Assembly: GCA_964495145.1 (NCBI GenBank)
Contig: CAZBUP010000012.1
Span: 1-38,958 of the forward strand
Source: UBA6120 sp964495145
Lineage (GTDB): Bacteria > Bacillota_I > Bacilli_A > RFN20 > CAG-826
DNA: 38,958 nucleotides
Direction of reading: 5' to 3'
A program made the translations under genes and the position numbers. The notes under the pieces are model-generated. The model saw only the letters and a program-made list of their open reading frames with translations, was not told where the DNA came from and did no database searches. Shown here one piece after another: positions 8,548 through 16,741 of the stretch; within the stretch, counting starts at the first letter, position 1, and every line of letters starts with the position of its first letter.

Positions 8548-9804
8548 TTACCAAAGTTCAACTCGTAGGAAAGACGGATTGTAAGCCGGCATCCACGTGG
8601 AAATCACCATATAAAAGATGCGGCCGTCGTCTTCTTGCCATTTTTCGTGGGTCAATGGGGCATAAATCGATCCGTTGGGCGTTACCTCGTTGGCGGGCGG
8701 GAATAACAGCACTCCGGTCGAAGACCAGGGTCCGTATATTTCGTCGCTGACAAAATACATGGCGCCGTGGCGGCTGCGATTGCTGGTGACCGTGAAGGCC
8801 ATCCATTTGCCTAAAAACTCATTCCATACAACCGACATTTCGCCAAAGGCCGATCCGATGATATAACTGTCGTTATTATCTTTTATGGCATCGAGCCCGG
8901 CCCGGCCTTGGACCCAGATCGGCATGTTTTCGTTATCGTACCCGGTCAAATATTCAATCGCGTCGAAATCCTCAAACTGAGCAACCGGGACTCGGCCGAG
9001 TTTCAATCCTTGGCTGCGGTAGCCACCCTCCCCGAACAAGTAGACGTAACCATCTGGTCCCATTTTGGGAAATATCTGCGTGAAGTCATAACCTTCGTGG
9101 TGTTCCATGTCGACATCGCCGCCGTTATCCATCAAATCGACGTCTTGATTGACCAAACGCTGGATGTTGGCGACCAAAGCTTGATCGAGATTGGCGTCAT
9201 CGACGATGTGATCGACCCACGTCAAGGAATAGACGCGCTCCCAGGTTTGGCCGTTGTCGGTCGATTTCACGGCTCCGCCGTAGTTCATCGAGATGGGGCC
9301 GATGGTGTTCCAAGAATATTTCGAAAAATAGAACCAATACATCGTTCCGTCGATTTCGATGCCTCCGGTCGGGATTTTGGTCATCTCATAGCGATCGATG
9401 TGCTGGCCTTCGATAAATGGTTTGGCAATGCCCGAAGGCGAGGAGAGGAAACTATCGATATCCAATCCGTCGGCAAAATTCTCGTCGGTGGAAAGCGCGA
9501 CCGTATTGCTGCGCCAGCGGCCTGATTGCAGCGGCGAGGTAAACGAATCGCCAAAGCCTAAGTACATCGTGTCGTTGCTTTCATTGTAAAGCGGGAAACC
9601 CAGATCGCAACCGCCGACGGTCATTTCGTCGGTGCGCGATTTGCTGTCGGCCCCGGTCACCGTCGATACGAAACTGATGTCTTTGATTTCGTCGGAATAA
9701 CTGCGGAGCGGATCCGTTTCCGATGAGGATAGCGAATGCGATTGGCAACTGGTGGCGATCATCATCAGCGAAATGATCAGCAAGGCGTTTTTATTCTTCA
9801 TCAT
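8548..9804 (-). CDS. DUF4185 (GH183-type) lipoprotein, putative endo-D-arabinanase
   Basis: A 418-residue DUF4185 protein, third of three in tandem. It starts with a lipoprotein signal (lipobox IATSC) and so is predicted to be surface-anchored. The DUF4185 core begins at GGCDLGFPLYN and continues with GFGDSFTSPL, RWRSNTVALSTD, TKIPTGGIEIDGTMYWFYF, VKSTDNGQTW, YVYLFGEGGYRSQGLKLGRV and a C-terminal YAPLTHEKW, consistent with a five-bladed-propeller-like fold. Members of this family were recently shown to be endo-acting D-arabinanases (GH183); that this one acts on D-arabinan is inferred. Its ATG lies inside the end of the preceding DUF4185 gene (14-nt overlap) with GGAGAAG upstream. A 54-nt gap leads to the LacI gene. 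Possible paralogue of the two genes upstream by tandem duplication. Confidence 0.85.
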   Translation of the reverse strand: MMKNKNALLIISLMMIATSCQSHSLSSSETDPLRSYSDEIKDISFVSTVTGADSKSRTDEMTVGGCDLGFPLYNESNDTMYLGFGDSFTSPLQSGRWRSNTVALSTDENFADGLDIDSFLSSPSGIAKPFIEGQHIDRYEMTKIPTGGIEIDGTMYWFYFSKYSWNTIGPISMNYGGAVKSTDNGQTWERVYSLTWVDHIVDDANLDQALVANIQRLVNQDVDLMDNGGDVDMEHHEGYDFTQIFPKMGPDGYVYLFGEGGYRSQGLKLGRVPVAQFEDFDAIEYLTGYDNENMPIWVQGRAGLDAIKDNNDSYIIGSAFGEMSVVWNEFLGKWMAFTVTSNRSRHGAMYFVSDEIYGPWSSTGVLLFPPANEVTPNGSIYAPLTHEKWQEDDGRIFYMVISTWMPAYNPSFLRVELW

Positions 9805-10951
9805 GGTTCTTCTCCAATATGTCTAATTTCATTAGCATCGGGTTATAAATGGGCAGCCACTGCGACAAAAGGAAATAGATCGTCCTGCCGCCGTCGACCA
9901 TCATTTCTTCGCTCGTCAAGGGCGCATAAACGGTGGCTCCGCCAAACCGGGGGTCTTGTTTGGGGCAAATGACGTGCCGCTCGACATATGGGCCATGAAG
10001 TTGGGACGCTAAATAAAAGACGATTTCCGGAACATGACCCGTTTCCGATACTTTAAAGAGCATCCACTTGCCTAAATAGGGATTGTAAACGATTGACATT
10101 TCGCGGGATTTTTCCTTGATCACGTAGTTGTCTTCGGACTCGTGCGCCCTTAGGCGCCCTTCGGCACCGCGCTCATAGACCGGTTGCCCGTTTTCATATT
10201 TGATCAAATACTCATAAGCCTCGAAATGTTCGATTTGGTCCGTGGGTACGCGAGCCAATTTAATGCCATCGGCGTCAAAGGAGGCTTCGCCAAATAAATA
10301 TAAATAGCCATCGGGGCCCAATTTAGGATAAACCGATGTAAAGTGATAGCCGTAATGGTCTTTCAAATCAATGTCGTAGGCCGGCTTTTGGTCAATGCCT
10401 TCATTGATGAGGCTTTGCAGGTAATCGCTATGTTCGCCCGTAACGTGATTGGCGAACACGATGTCCGGGACCCGGGCCCAGGTGCACCCGCCGTCGCATG
10501 ATTTAATCAACCCGCCAAAGTTCATTTTCTTGTCGGCTTCGGTTATCGACCACGACCGAATCGAAAAATGAAAGACGTAAATCGTCTCCCCGATGACCAC
10601 GGCGCCCGTCGGAATCTTGGTCATTTCAAACCGGTCTTGATGATGGCCGTCGATGATGGCGATGGCGCGGCCGGTGCCATCGGTCAAAAACTTATCAATC
10701 GGAAGGCCGTCGCCCTTGAACGAGACGTCTTTGATCATGGCGACGGTTTGACTGCGCCACCCTTCGCTGAAGGAACCGCTTGATGAGAATGAATCGCCAA
10801 AAAACAGTAAGAGGCGACCATGCGTCGAATCGTAAGCCGGATAACCTAAATCGCACCCGCCGACTTGGTAAGGCGTGGTGTCATTGATGCCATCTTTACC
10901 AGTCAAAAGGCCGATGTGGCTTAGCTTGGTTTTGAGCCGGGCGGTTTCCAT
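9791..10951 (-). CDS. DUF4185 (GH183-type) protein without signal peptide, putative cytoplasmic D-arabinanase
   Basis: A 386-residue DUF4185 protein, second of the tandem three. The core motifs are present (GGCDLGYPAYD, LLLFFGDSFSS, GWRSQTVAMIKD, TKIPTGAVVIGETIYVFHF, SCDGGCTW, YLYLFGEASFDADGIKLARV, YAPLTSEEM). Unlike its two neighbours it starts METARLKTKLSHIG with no hydrophobic stretch and no lipobox, so it is predicted to stay in the cytoplasm. No upstream in-frame start adds a signal: only 6 nt separate it from the preceding stop. There is no Shine-Dalgarno, so re-initiation after the upstream gene is likely. A cytoplasmic endo-enzyme makes sense if long oligosaccharides are imported and trimmed together with the GH172 protein (inference). 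Family firm, substrate inferred. Confidence 0.84.
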   Translation of the reverse strand: METARLKTKLSHIGLLTGKDGINDTTPYQVGGCDLGYPAYDSTHGRLLLFFGDSFSSSGSFSEGWRSQTVAMIKDVSFKGDGLPIDKFLTDGTGRAIAIIDGHHQDRFEMTKIPTGAVVIGETIYVFHFSIRSWSITEADKKMNFGGLIKSCDGGCTWARVPDIVFANHVTGEHSDYLQSLINEGIDQKPAYDIDLKDHYGYHFTSVYPKLGPDGYLYLFGEASFDADGIKLARVPTDQIEHFEAYEYLIKYENGQPVYERGAEGRLRAHESEDNYVIKEKSREMSIVYNPYLGKWMLFKVSETGHVPEIVFYLASQLHGPYVERHVICPKQDPRFGGATVYAPLTSEEMMVDGGRTIYFLLSQWLPIYNPMLMKLDILEKNHDEE

Positions 10952-10957
10952 ATCGTT

Positions 10958-12181
10958 TTAGGCGAACACGACCTCGACCAAATGAACGTTATAGACCGGC
11001 GTCCATTGGGACACAAGCAAATAGATGCGGCGACCATCGTGGTCGGACAGCATCTCGTGCGAGAAGCCGCCGTACAGTTGATTGATGTCGGATTGGGTCA
11101 CGAGCGAATCGGAACTGCTCCAAGTCCCCCAGGGCTCCGGCGATCGGCGAATGACGATTTGCGAATTGTTCTGCATATAAGTCATGATATATCGATTCAG
11201 GTAGCCGTTCCAAGTAATCGACAGTTCGCCACACGACGGGGCGACGATGTAACTGGCTTCGTCGCTTTTGATGCTGCGCAGGCCATTGGAGCCCGACCGC
11301 CAGTCAATCGTGTCGTCGCGATTAAGGTGATAATATTCATAAGCTTCAAAATCTTCGATTTCGGCCGCCGGCACGCGTCCTAGTTGGACTCCGCCGCTGC
11401 GACCGCCGGGGATCCCATAAATATATACATAGCCATCAGCGGCCAATAGTGGGTGAATTTGAGCAAATCCCGGCGCGTCACCTTGACTGCGATCATCATG
11501 GATGGCTTGCCAACGCAAGGTGTCGACGCGGGTCCAAGTCTGACCTTTGTCCGTGGATTTGACGACCGAATTCGAAAACACGTCGAACTCGCCGGTATCG
11601 TAAAAGGCCAATACTTCCATGTAAAACAAATAATAGTCCCCGTCGACGACGACGGCTCCGGTCGGGATGCAGGTCCCGGTGTCTTCCGAGCTTAATTCGT
11701 CGAGGGTGGGAAGGGTGCCGTTGCTGTTGGCCACTCCCCGAGTGATCGGGGTGACGGTTGAAGTCGTTCCATGTTGGCCTGGGAGAATGCCATCCCATTG
11801 GATGCCGTCAGCGTAATCGAGATGGTCGGTATATAAGATCGCGTTGCTGTTCCAACGGCCGCGCATCGGGGCTGTTGCAAACGTATCGCCAAAGGCGGCG
11901 TAAAACCGATTGATTTCCGGATCAAAAAACGTCAATCCCAAATCGGTGCCGCCGACGCCCCAAGCCGTGGTATCCACGGCGGCGTCTTCACCGGTGACGA
12001 AACCGGCGTTCCGGACGTACATAATCCGGTTGGAATAAGTCCAGCTATCCTCGGGGATTTCCCATTGGTATTCGGAATCGCCGGGTTGACTGCTTGTGGT
12101 GGTGCCGGAAGTCGTGGACATATCACAGCCCACCGTCAGCACCGTACAGATCATTAAAGTCAAAAAAGTCGCTTTTCGCAT
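10958..12181 (-). CDS. DUF4185 (GH183-type) lipoprotein, putative endo-D-arabinanase
   Basis: A DUF4185 protein of about 407 residues, first of the tandem three. The signal peptide ends in lipobox LTVGC, followed by a Ser/Thr-rich linker (STTSGTTTSS) as in surface lipoproteins. The DUF4185 core shows GVGGTDLGLTFFD, YAAFGDTFATAP, RWNSNAILYTD, CIPTGAVVVDGDYYLFYM, VKSTDKGQTW, YVYIYGIPGGRSGGVQLGRV and a final VEVVFA strand. Start choice: ATG at 12181 has AAAGGA with 6-nt spacing; the ATG two codons upstream (12187) would abut that site. It is the most divergent of the three and has a longer insert around residues 105-150. It lies downstream of a strong intergenic hairpin (12205-12232) and the carbohydrate-binding scaffold gene. 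Confidence 0.85.
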   Translation of the reverse strand: MRKATFLTLMICTVLTVGCDMSTTSGTTTSSQPGDSEYQWEIPEDSWTYSNRIMYVRNAGFVTGEDAAVDTTAWGVGGTDLGLTFFDPEINRFYAAFGDTFATAPMRGRWNSNAILYTDHLDYADGIQWDGILPGQHGTTSTVTPITRGVANSNGTLPTLDELSSEDTGTCIPTGAVVVDGDYYLFYMEVLAFYDTGEFDVFSNSVVKSTDKGQTWTRVDTLRWQAIHDDRSQGDAPGFAQIHPLLAADGYVYIYGIPGGRSGGVQLGRVPAAEIEDFEAYEYYHLNRDDTIDWRSGSNGLRSIKSDEASYIVAPSCGELSITWNGYLNRYIMTYMQNNSQIVIRRSPEPWGTWSSSDSLVTQSDINQLYGGFSHEMLSDHDGRRIYLLVSQWTPVYNVHLVEVVFA

Positions 12182-12204
12182 AGGCATTCCTTTCTGGGGG
12201 AATC

Positions 12205-12232
12205 GGCCGGGGCGGACAATGCCACCCCGGCC
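12205..12232 (-). other. GC-rich intergenic hairpin inside the operon
   Basis: GGCCGGGG and CCCCGGCC form a perfect 8-bp stem, extended by a U-G and two G-C pairs to about 11 bp with a 6-nt loop. It lies between the scaffold gene stop (12248) and the first DUF4185 gene. No run of T follows on the minus strand, so it is not a standard terminator; a segmental mRNA stability or processing element is more likely (inference). Confidence 0.6.
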
Positions 12233-12247
12233 TTCATTATGACAGTA

Positions 12248-14689
12248 TTACTTAATGAGTTTGCGTTTCTTTAAGAGAATCAACAAGCCCCAAGTCCCGC
12301 CGGAGAGAACGGCGGCACCGCCGACCGAGGCGCCGATGATCAGAGGGACATTGGGTTCATCGGGTTCGTCCGGGGTGACAACGGGAACGTTGCTGACGGT
12401 AATCGTGAAGGTCACGCTGCCGCCAAGCGTGTTCAAGGTGAACACATGGGCTCCATTAGCTAAGGTGGCTAGATAAGTGGCTTTGATGGTCAACGTTGTA
12501 CCCGACAACGTGTAGTTGTTGGTGCCGATGTTGACATCGTTAAGTTTGATCGAAGAGATGTTGTAGTCTTTGAGATCGACCGTGAAAGCGACGTCGGCTT
12601 GGGCGTTGTAATCAAACGCGGCGCTGGCCGGGTCGATGGTCGGTTCATCGGTTTCACCCTCGAGTTGCCATTGCTTCAATTGCACGTCATCGACCAATAG
12701 ATAGTCGGAGTCGTTGACGATCCGATATAAGAAACGAATCGAGTTCGTGGCGTTCAGCAAGGCAAAATCGACGATGTAACTCATGGTGACTTCGGTAAAG
12801 CCGTTATCACCTTCCTCATAGGCGATGTCCCATTGATAGGAGTTGGCGTCGGCTTCGGCCGTTTTGGCCGGTTCGGAACCGTCTAGGGCGATGAGGTGAT
12901 AGGAGACGTTGCTGGCGCCGACGAAGCAGACGTTGGTGCTGCTGCCGTGGGAGGCTGGCGTGTCAGTGACCAATTTATAACGGAAACTGAAAGTCATGAT
13001 GTCACCGAGTTCAATCGTCGGGGCGGTCATCGCAAAGGCGCTGGAATACATTCGCGTTGATTCCGCGGAAGCTTTCTTTAGTCTTAAGGCGTGGTTGCCG
13101 GTCCCGTCATCGACGATGACGCCGGGATCGTCATAAGAATCCAATGAACCCCAAGCTTCGGCCGTTTGGGTCATGGAAAGGGTCAGTCCCAATTCATAAT
13201 CATCGAACGAACCGCCTAAAAGGGTGTCCACCAACTCATAACCGTCGGTGGTTTCCGGAATGGTGCCGGCCGAGTAGACGACGGTGATCAAAACGCTGAC
13301 CTCGCCGACTTCGGTCGTCAAGACGAATTCATGGACGCCCTCGCCCAATTCTTGGACGAAAGCGGTCGGGAAGGTAATGGTATCGGCTACGTCGTCATAG
13401 ACATAGTCGGTATCGGCGGTCAAGGCGACCTCGTCTTCATCGACGACGCTCAGAAGGTCGTGATCATGGAGATCAAGGTCGAAAACGATATCTTCGGGAT
13501 CGTCTTCGCGCCAGGTCTTGGAGAAGTCGCCGATAACTTCGGGCGCTTCGGCCGAACTGACGGTCTTGCGCACGGAGATGTTGTCGAAGTGCAAGACGGT
13601 GTCGGCGTCACCGGTGGTGTTGAACCAGAATTGAATTGAATCCAAACCAGTCAGGTGCGAAGCGGAAATGGTATACAAAACTGAAACTTCAAACCATTCG
13701 TCGACCGGTCCGGCGTTAATTTCGGCGGCTAAACCAGGGCCATCGACGAACGAGGGAGACCAGAACCGGAAGCCGACGTTGTCGCTGTCGACCCAATCGG
13801 CTGTTTTCCGGAAGTCGAATTTAACTTCATAATCGGCGGGTTCGGTCAAAGAAAGACCTGCCCACCAGTCGACGAAATTGCTGCCCGAGCCAGGATAACC
13901 TAACGAGATGTAGGTGTTATCGCCTTCACGGATGGCTTTCATTTCGGCATTGAACAAGATGCCCATACCGTCACGGGCGCCCCCGGCGAAGTCGTACTCG
14001 GTCTCTTCGCCTTCCAAAATGGCTTCGAAGTCGCCGATGGCGAACAGGTTGTCACCGACCGGGACGTTGCTGCCGGTGATGATTTTTTCTATGGAGATAT
14101 TGTCGAAGTGCAAGACGGTGTCGGCGTCACCGGTGGTGTTGAACCAGAATTGGAGCGAATCCAATCCAGTCAGGTGCGCGGCCGAAATCGTGTAAGTGAC
14201 CGCTACTTCGAACCAATCGCCGACCGCCCCGGCGTTGATTTGGGTGGCCAAACCAGGGCCATCGACGAACGAGGGCGACCAGAACCGGAAGCCGACGTTG
14301 TCGGTGTCGACCCAATCGGCCGTTTTCCGGAAGTCGAATTTCACGCGATAGTCAGCAGCTTCCGTCAAGGCGAGGCCAGCCCACCAGTCGACGAAATTGC
14401 TGCCCGAGCCGGGATAACCTAGCGAGATGTAGGTGTTGTCGCCTTCACGGATGGCTTTCATTTCGGCGTTGAATAAGATCGCCATGCCGTCGCGGCCGCC
14501 CCCGGCGAAGTCATACTCAGTCTCTTCACCTTCCAAAATGTCTTCAAAGTCGCCCATGGCGAACAAGTTAATGCCGTCGGTGGTCGGTTCATCATCGGCT
14601 CTCGCCGTGGTTGAATTCAGCCACGCCGGCATCGCGGTAAGGGCTACGAAAGCCATGATACCGAGCGATATAAGCAGTTTTCTCTTCAT
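12248..14689 (-). CDS. Membrane-anchored carbohydrate-binding scaffold with duplicated CBM-like and two X2-like domains
   Basis: An 813-residue secreted protein from the ATG at 14689 (AAAGGAAAAG upstream; a start 16 codons earlier would spoil the signal peptide). Order: Sec signal peptide (to about residue 32, cut near TTARADD); two nearly identical beta-rich domains (about 41-202 and 214-375, each from NLFA.GDFE to FDNIS); an X2-like Ig domain (about 384-470, FSKTWREDDPEDIVFDLDLH); a third, divergent carbohydrate-binding-like domain ending LLVDDVQLKQW (about 480-680); a second X2-like domain (about 693-777, AAFDYNAQADVAFTVDLKD); a PDEPDEPN spacer; and one C-terminal membrane helix ending KKRKLIK. 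No catalytic motif was recognised. It probably tethers polysaccharide to the cell surface for the DUF4185 lipoproteins. The ligand is not readable from sequence. It sits between the GH172 and DUF4185 genes. Confidence 0.8.
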   Translation of the reverse strand: MKRKLLISLGIMAFVALTAMPAWLNSTTARADDEPTTDGINLFAMGDFEDILEGEETEYDFAGGGRDGMAILFNAEMKAIREGDNTYISLGYPGSGSNFVDWWAGLALTEAADYRVKFDFRKTADWVDTDNVGFRFWSPSFVDGPGLATQINAGAVGDWFEVAVTYTISAAHLTGLDSLQFWFNTTGDADTVLHFDNISIEKIITGSNVPVGDNLFAIGDFEAILEGEETEYDFAGGARDGMGILFNAEMKAIREGDNTYISLGYPGSGSNFVDWWAGLSLTEPADYEVKFDFRKTADWVDSDNVGFRFWSPSFVDGPGLAAEINAGPVDEWFEVSVLYTISASHLTGLDSIQFWFNTTGDADTVLHFDNISVRKTVSSAEAPEVIGDFSKTWREDDPEDIVFDLDLHDHDLLSVVDEDEVALTADTDYVYDDVADTITFPTAFVQELGEGVHEFVLTTEVGEVSVLITVVYSAGTIPETTDGYELVDTLLGGSFDDYELGLTLSMTQTAEAWGSLDSYDDPGVIVDDGTGNHALRLKKASAESTRMYSSAFAMTAPTIELGDIMTFSFRYKLVTDTPASHGSSTNVCFVGASNVSYHLIALDGSEPAKTAEADANSYQWDIAYEEGDNGFTEVTMSYIVDFALLNATNSIRFLYRIVNDSDYLLVDDVQLKQWQLEGETDEPTIDPASAAFDYNAQADVAFTVDLKDYNISSIKLNDVNIGTNNYTLSGTTLTIKATYLATLANGAHVFTLNTLGGSVTFTITVSNVPVVTPDEPDEPNVPLIIGASVGGAAVLSGGTWGLLILLKKRKLIK
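13565..14050 (-). repeat. Direct repeat copy 2 (519-nt period) in the scaffold gene
   Basis: Second copy of a CBM-like domain. It is nearly identical to 14084-14569 at protein level and highly similar at DNA level, for example in the segment starting ttgtcgaagtgcaagacggt at 13581 and again at 14100. The offset is 519 nt (173 codons), so the frame is kept. Confidence 0.9.
14084..14569 (-). repeat. Direct repeat copy 1 (519-nt period) in the scaffold gene
   Basis: First (N-terminal) copy of the duplicated CBM-like domain. The high nucleotide identity with 13565-14050 points to a recent duplication or ongoing gene conversion; such repeats can expand or contract by recombination. Confidence 0.9.
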
Positions 14690-14748
14690 ACTTTTCCTTT
14701 CTTGGTCTTCTTGACCATTGAAACCTAAATCAATCATCTTTCTTTTCG

Positions 14749-15858
14749 TTATTTGACCCGTTCTTTCACCTCTTTCGCGATGCGTTTTTCTTTAAGGAGT
14801 ATTTCTTCATCGATGGGAAGCCGTTCGGCGACTTTCGCCATCGGAATGACCGGAAGGTGCGGTTCGGTTTGATACCAATACGCCGTGGTCGACCAGTCGT
14901 CGGAGCGGTGGTTGGCATGGCCATGTTCAATCGTCACCCGAATCGATTTTTCAAAAGTGATCGGATCTTCGATGTGGTAGCGGTAATAGGTGATCTTGCC
15001 TTTCCAGTTTTTGTCGCCGGCCAGGATCAAGCCGTGATACGGGGCATGATAAGGTTGGGTCGGACACCAGGCCATGTTGACGTAGTCTTCGGTTCCGGTC
15101 CCATGAATCGAGGGATGGGTTTCCCCGTCGATGAAGATCATGTCGTCTCCTTCGCCGGGCCAATTCCATTCCTCGGAAATGGACAGATTGTGGATGTTGA
15201 TGTTCGCGCCGCAGTAATGGCCTTTGCCGGTGGCTTTGAATAGTTCGTAATTGGCGACGCCGTCTCGGTTTTGACCAGCAAAACACCAATCGAGGTGTTG
15301 GGGTCCGTTTGGTTCCGGGATTCCCGCGGTCGGACAAACGCGATTCCATAAAGCGTGGAACCGCAGTTGATCATCGCTCAGGACATCGTATTCTTCATAA
15401 TCGACGTAAAAATATAAAATCAAGACCGATTGGCACTCGTTGGTGATCGTCAATCGCGCCGATTGATAAGGCATCGGCCAAAAACTATTCAGTCCCAAGC
15501 CGTTTTCAGGCGACATCTGCAAAGGGGCCGAGACGAAATTGCGGCTCATGGCATGACCCATGCCAAAGAAATCGCCCAACGGAGCCAACACGCTCGGGTT
15601 GGTTTCCCCATCCCAATAAAAAGCCAGATAGGCTTTGCGCAGTACATTGCGTTCAATCGTGAAATCGTCATTGGAAACCGTCATCCAAATATGTTTGATG
15701 CATCCGGGACGATCCATGGTCGCAAATTCGCGGGTCTCGCCCGGTTGGATGTAGATGCGGTCGTCGTTCCCGCCAGTGCGATCATAACTGCTTTGGCGTC
15801 TCCGTTTGAAATTTTTTACTTGTGATATCGATGCCATAGAACCCAAGACTTTTTCCAT
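14749..15858 (-). CDS. GH172 (DUF2961) exo-acting furanosidase, putative alpha-D-arabinofuranosidase
   Basis: A 369-residue DUF2961/GH172 protein. Characterised GH172 enzymes are retaining exo-hydrolases acting on alpha-D-fructofuranosides or alpha-D-arabinofuranosides, including mycobacterial D-arabinan ends. Family signatures: SSYDRTGGNDD (23-33), DRPGCIKHIWMT (49-60), LGDFFGMGHA (94-103), NSFWPMPY (124-131) and PGEGDDMIFIDGE...GTGTEDY. Glu236 and Glu257 occupy the positions of the two known catalytic glutamates, with the 21-residue spacing expected. There is no signal peptide, so it should act in the cytoplasm on imported oligosaccharides, releasing D-arabinose. Start at 15858 follows AAAGGAG; a Met at codon 8 is an alternative. 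Located between the permeases and the scaffold gene. Family certain, D-arabinose specificity inferred from context. Confidence 0.93.
   Translation of the reverse strand: MEKVLGSMASISQVKNFKRRRQSSYDRTGGNDDRIYIQPGETREFATMDRPGCIKHIWMTVSNDDFTIERNVLRKAYLAFYWDGETNPSVLAPLGDFFGMGHAMSRNFVSAPLQMSPENGLGLNSFWPMPYQSARLTITNECQSVLILYFYVDYEEYDVLSDDQLRFHALWNRVCPTAGIPEPNGPQHLDWCFAGQNRDGVANYELFKATGKGHYCGANINIHNLSISEEWNWPGEGDDMIFIDGETHPSIHGTGTEDYVNMAWCPTQPYHAPYHGLILAGDKNWKGKITYYRYHIEDPITFEKSIRVTIEHGHANHRSDDWSTTAYWYQTEPHLPVIPMAKVAERLPIDEEILLKEKRIAKEVKERVK
15820..15835. promoter_or_regulatory. Possible auxiliary LacI-type operator in the 5' end of the GH172 gene
   Basis: TTGTGATATCGATGCC matches 13 of 16 bases of the palindrome at 20706-20723 and shares an identical 11-base half (TTGTGATATCG). 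It lies within codons 9-13 of the GH172 gene. LacI repressors often use intragenic auxiliary operators, but codon constraints or chance could also explain it. Confidence 0.3.
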
Positions 15859-15880
15859 AAAAATGTATGCTCCTTTGCTA

Positions 15881-16741
15881 TTATTTAAGGCCGCTGATGG
15901 CGATGCCTTGAATGATCTTTTTTTGGAATATCGCGAAGAGAATCAACGGGATGGCGATGGCCATCAAGGTCGCGGCGATGACGATGCCGTATTCCCCGGC
16001 ATAAGAACTATTCAGGACCCGGATGACCTGCATTACTTGAGCGATCGAGGCATTGTTGACGATGGTCAGGGTCGGCCACATGAAGCTGTTCCAATATCCC
16101 ATGAAGACGGTGATGCCGATGATGACCATCGGGGTGACCGCCATCGGGAAGTAGATTTTCCAAAACACCCCGAAATGGGAATTGCCGTCGATGATGGCCG
16201 CCTCTTCGAGGCTCGATGGGATGCTATAGAAAAACTGCCGGAAGAAAAAGATGTTGTAGGCGGAGACCACGCCGGGAATGATCAAGACCCAAATGGTGTC
16301 CACCATGCCGAGGATATTGACGACGCGAATCGAGGTCAAAAGGATGGTGATCCCCGGGATGAACATCGTGAACAGGAAATATATCCACAGGAATTTCTTG
16401 CCCCGGAATTCGAGATTAGAAAAGACGTAGGCCGCCATCATGTTGATGATCAGCGACAAAACCACGGCAATGCCGGCCACCAGGAAAGTCGAACCAAAAC
16501 TGCTCAGGAAGTTATAGCCGTTATGTTCCAGCGTAAATACTTTTTCGAAGTTGGTCCACACGAAATCGTTGGGCCACCAAGTATTCGGCACTTGCCATAT
16601 TTCCCGACGGCCCTTGAAGGCGGCTGGGAGCATCCAAATGATTGGAAATAAGACGATGGACGCGACCAGTAGGGCGATGGCGCTGAACCCGAGCGTTTTC
16701 ACCAAACGTCGGCGATTGGTTTTCTTAATCATGTTACTCAT
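15881..16741 (-). CDS. Carbohydrate ABC transporter permease (MalG/UgpE type)
   Basis: A 286-residue inner permease of a CUT1-family sugar importer. It has six predicted membrane segments, from LGFSAIALLVASIVLFPIIW near the N-terminus to GIVIAATLMAIAIPLILFAI near the end. The cytoplasmic EAA loop that docks onto the ATPase is clear: SLEEAAIIDGNSHFGVFWKI. The C-terminus GIAISGLK is typical of the MalG branch. It overlaps the preceding permease gene by 4 nt (ATGA junction) and has GGAG upstream of its ATG. The partner permease and binding protein are encoded just upstream, the ATPase 8 kb downstream in the same run. Likely substrate is D-arabinan oligosaccharides (inference). Confidence 0.95.
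   Translation of the reverse strand: MSNMIKKTNRRRLVKTLGFSAIALLVASIVLFPIIWMLPAAFKGRREIWQVPNTWWPNDFVWTNFEKVFTLEHNGYNFLSSFGSTFLVAGIAVVLSLIINMMAAYVFSNLEFRGKKFLWIYFLFTMFIPGITILLTSIRVVNILGMVDTIWVLIIPGVVSAYNIFFFRQFFYSIPSSLEEAAIIDGNSHFGVFWKIYFPMAVTPMVIIGITVFMGYWNSFMWPTLTIVNNASIAQVMQVIRVLNSSYAGEYGIVIAATLMAIAIPLILFAIFQKKIIQGIAISGLK

Noticed and set aside
15806..16651. Plus-strand open frame of 281 codons rich in Asp, Glu, Arg and His
   Set aside because: Antisense to the MalG-type permease gene; the composition is what the reverse complement of membrane-protein codons gives.
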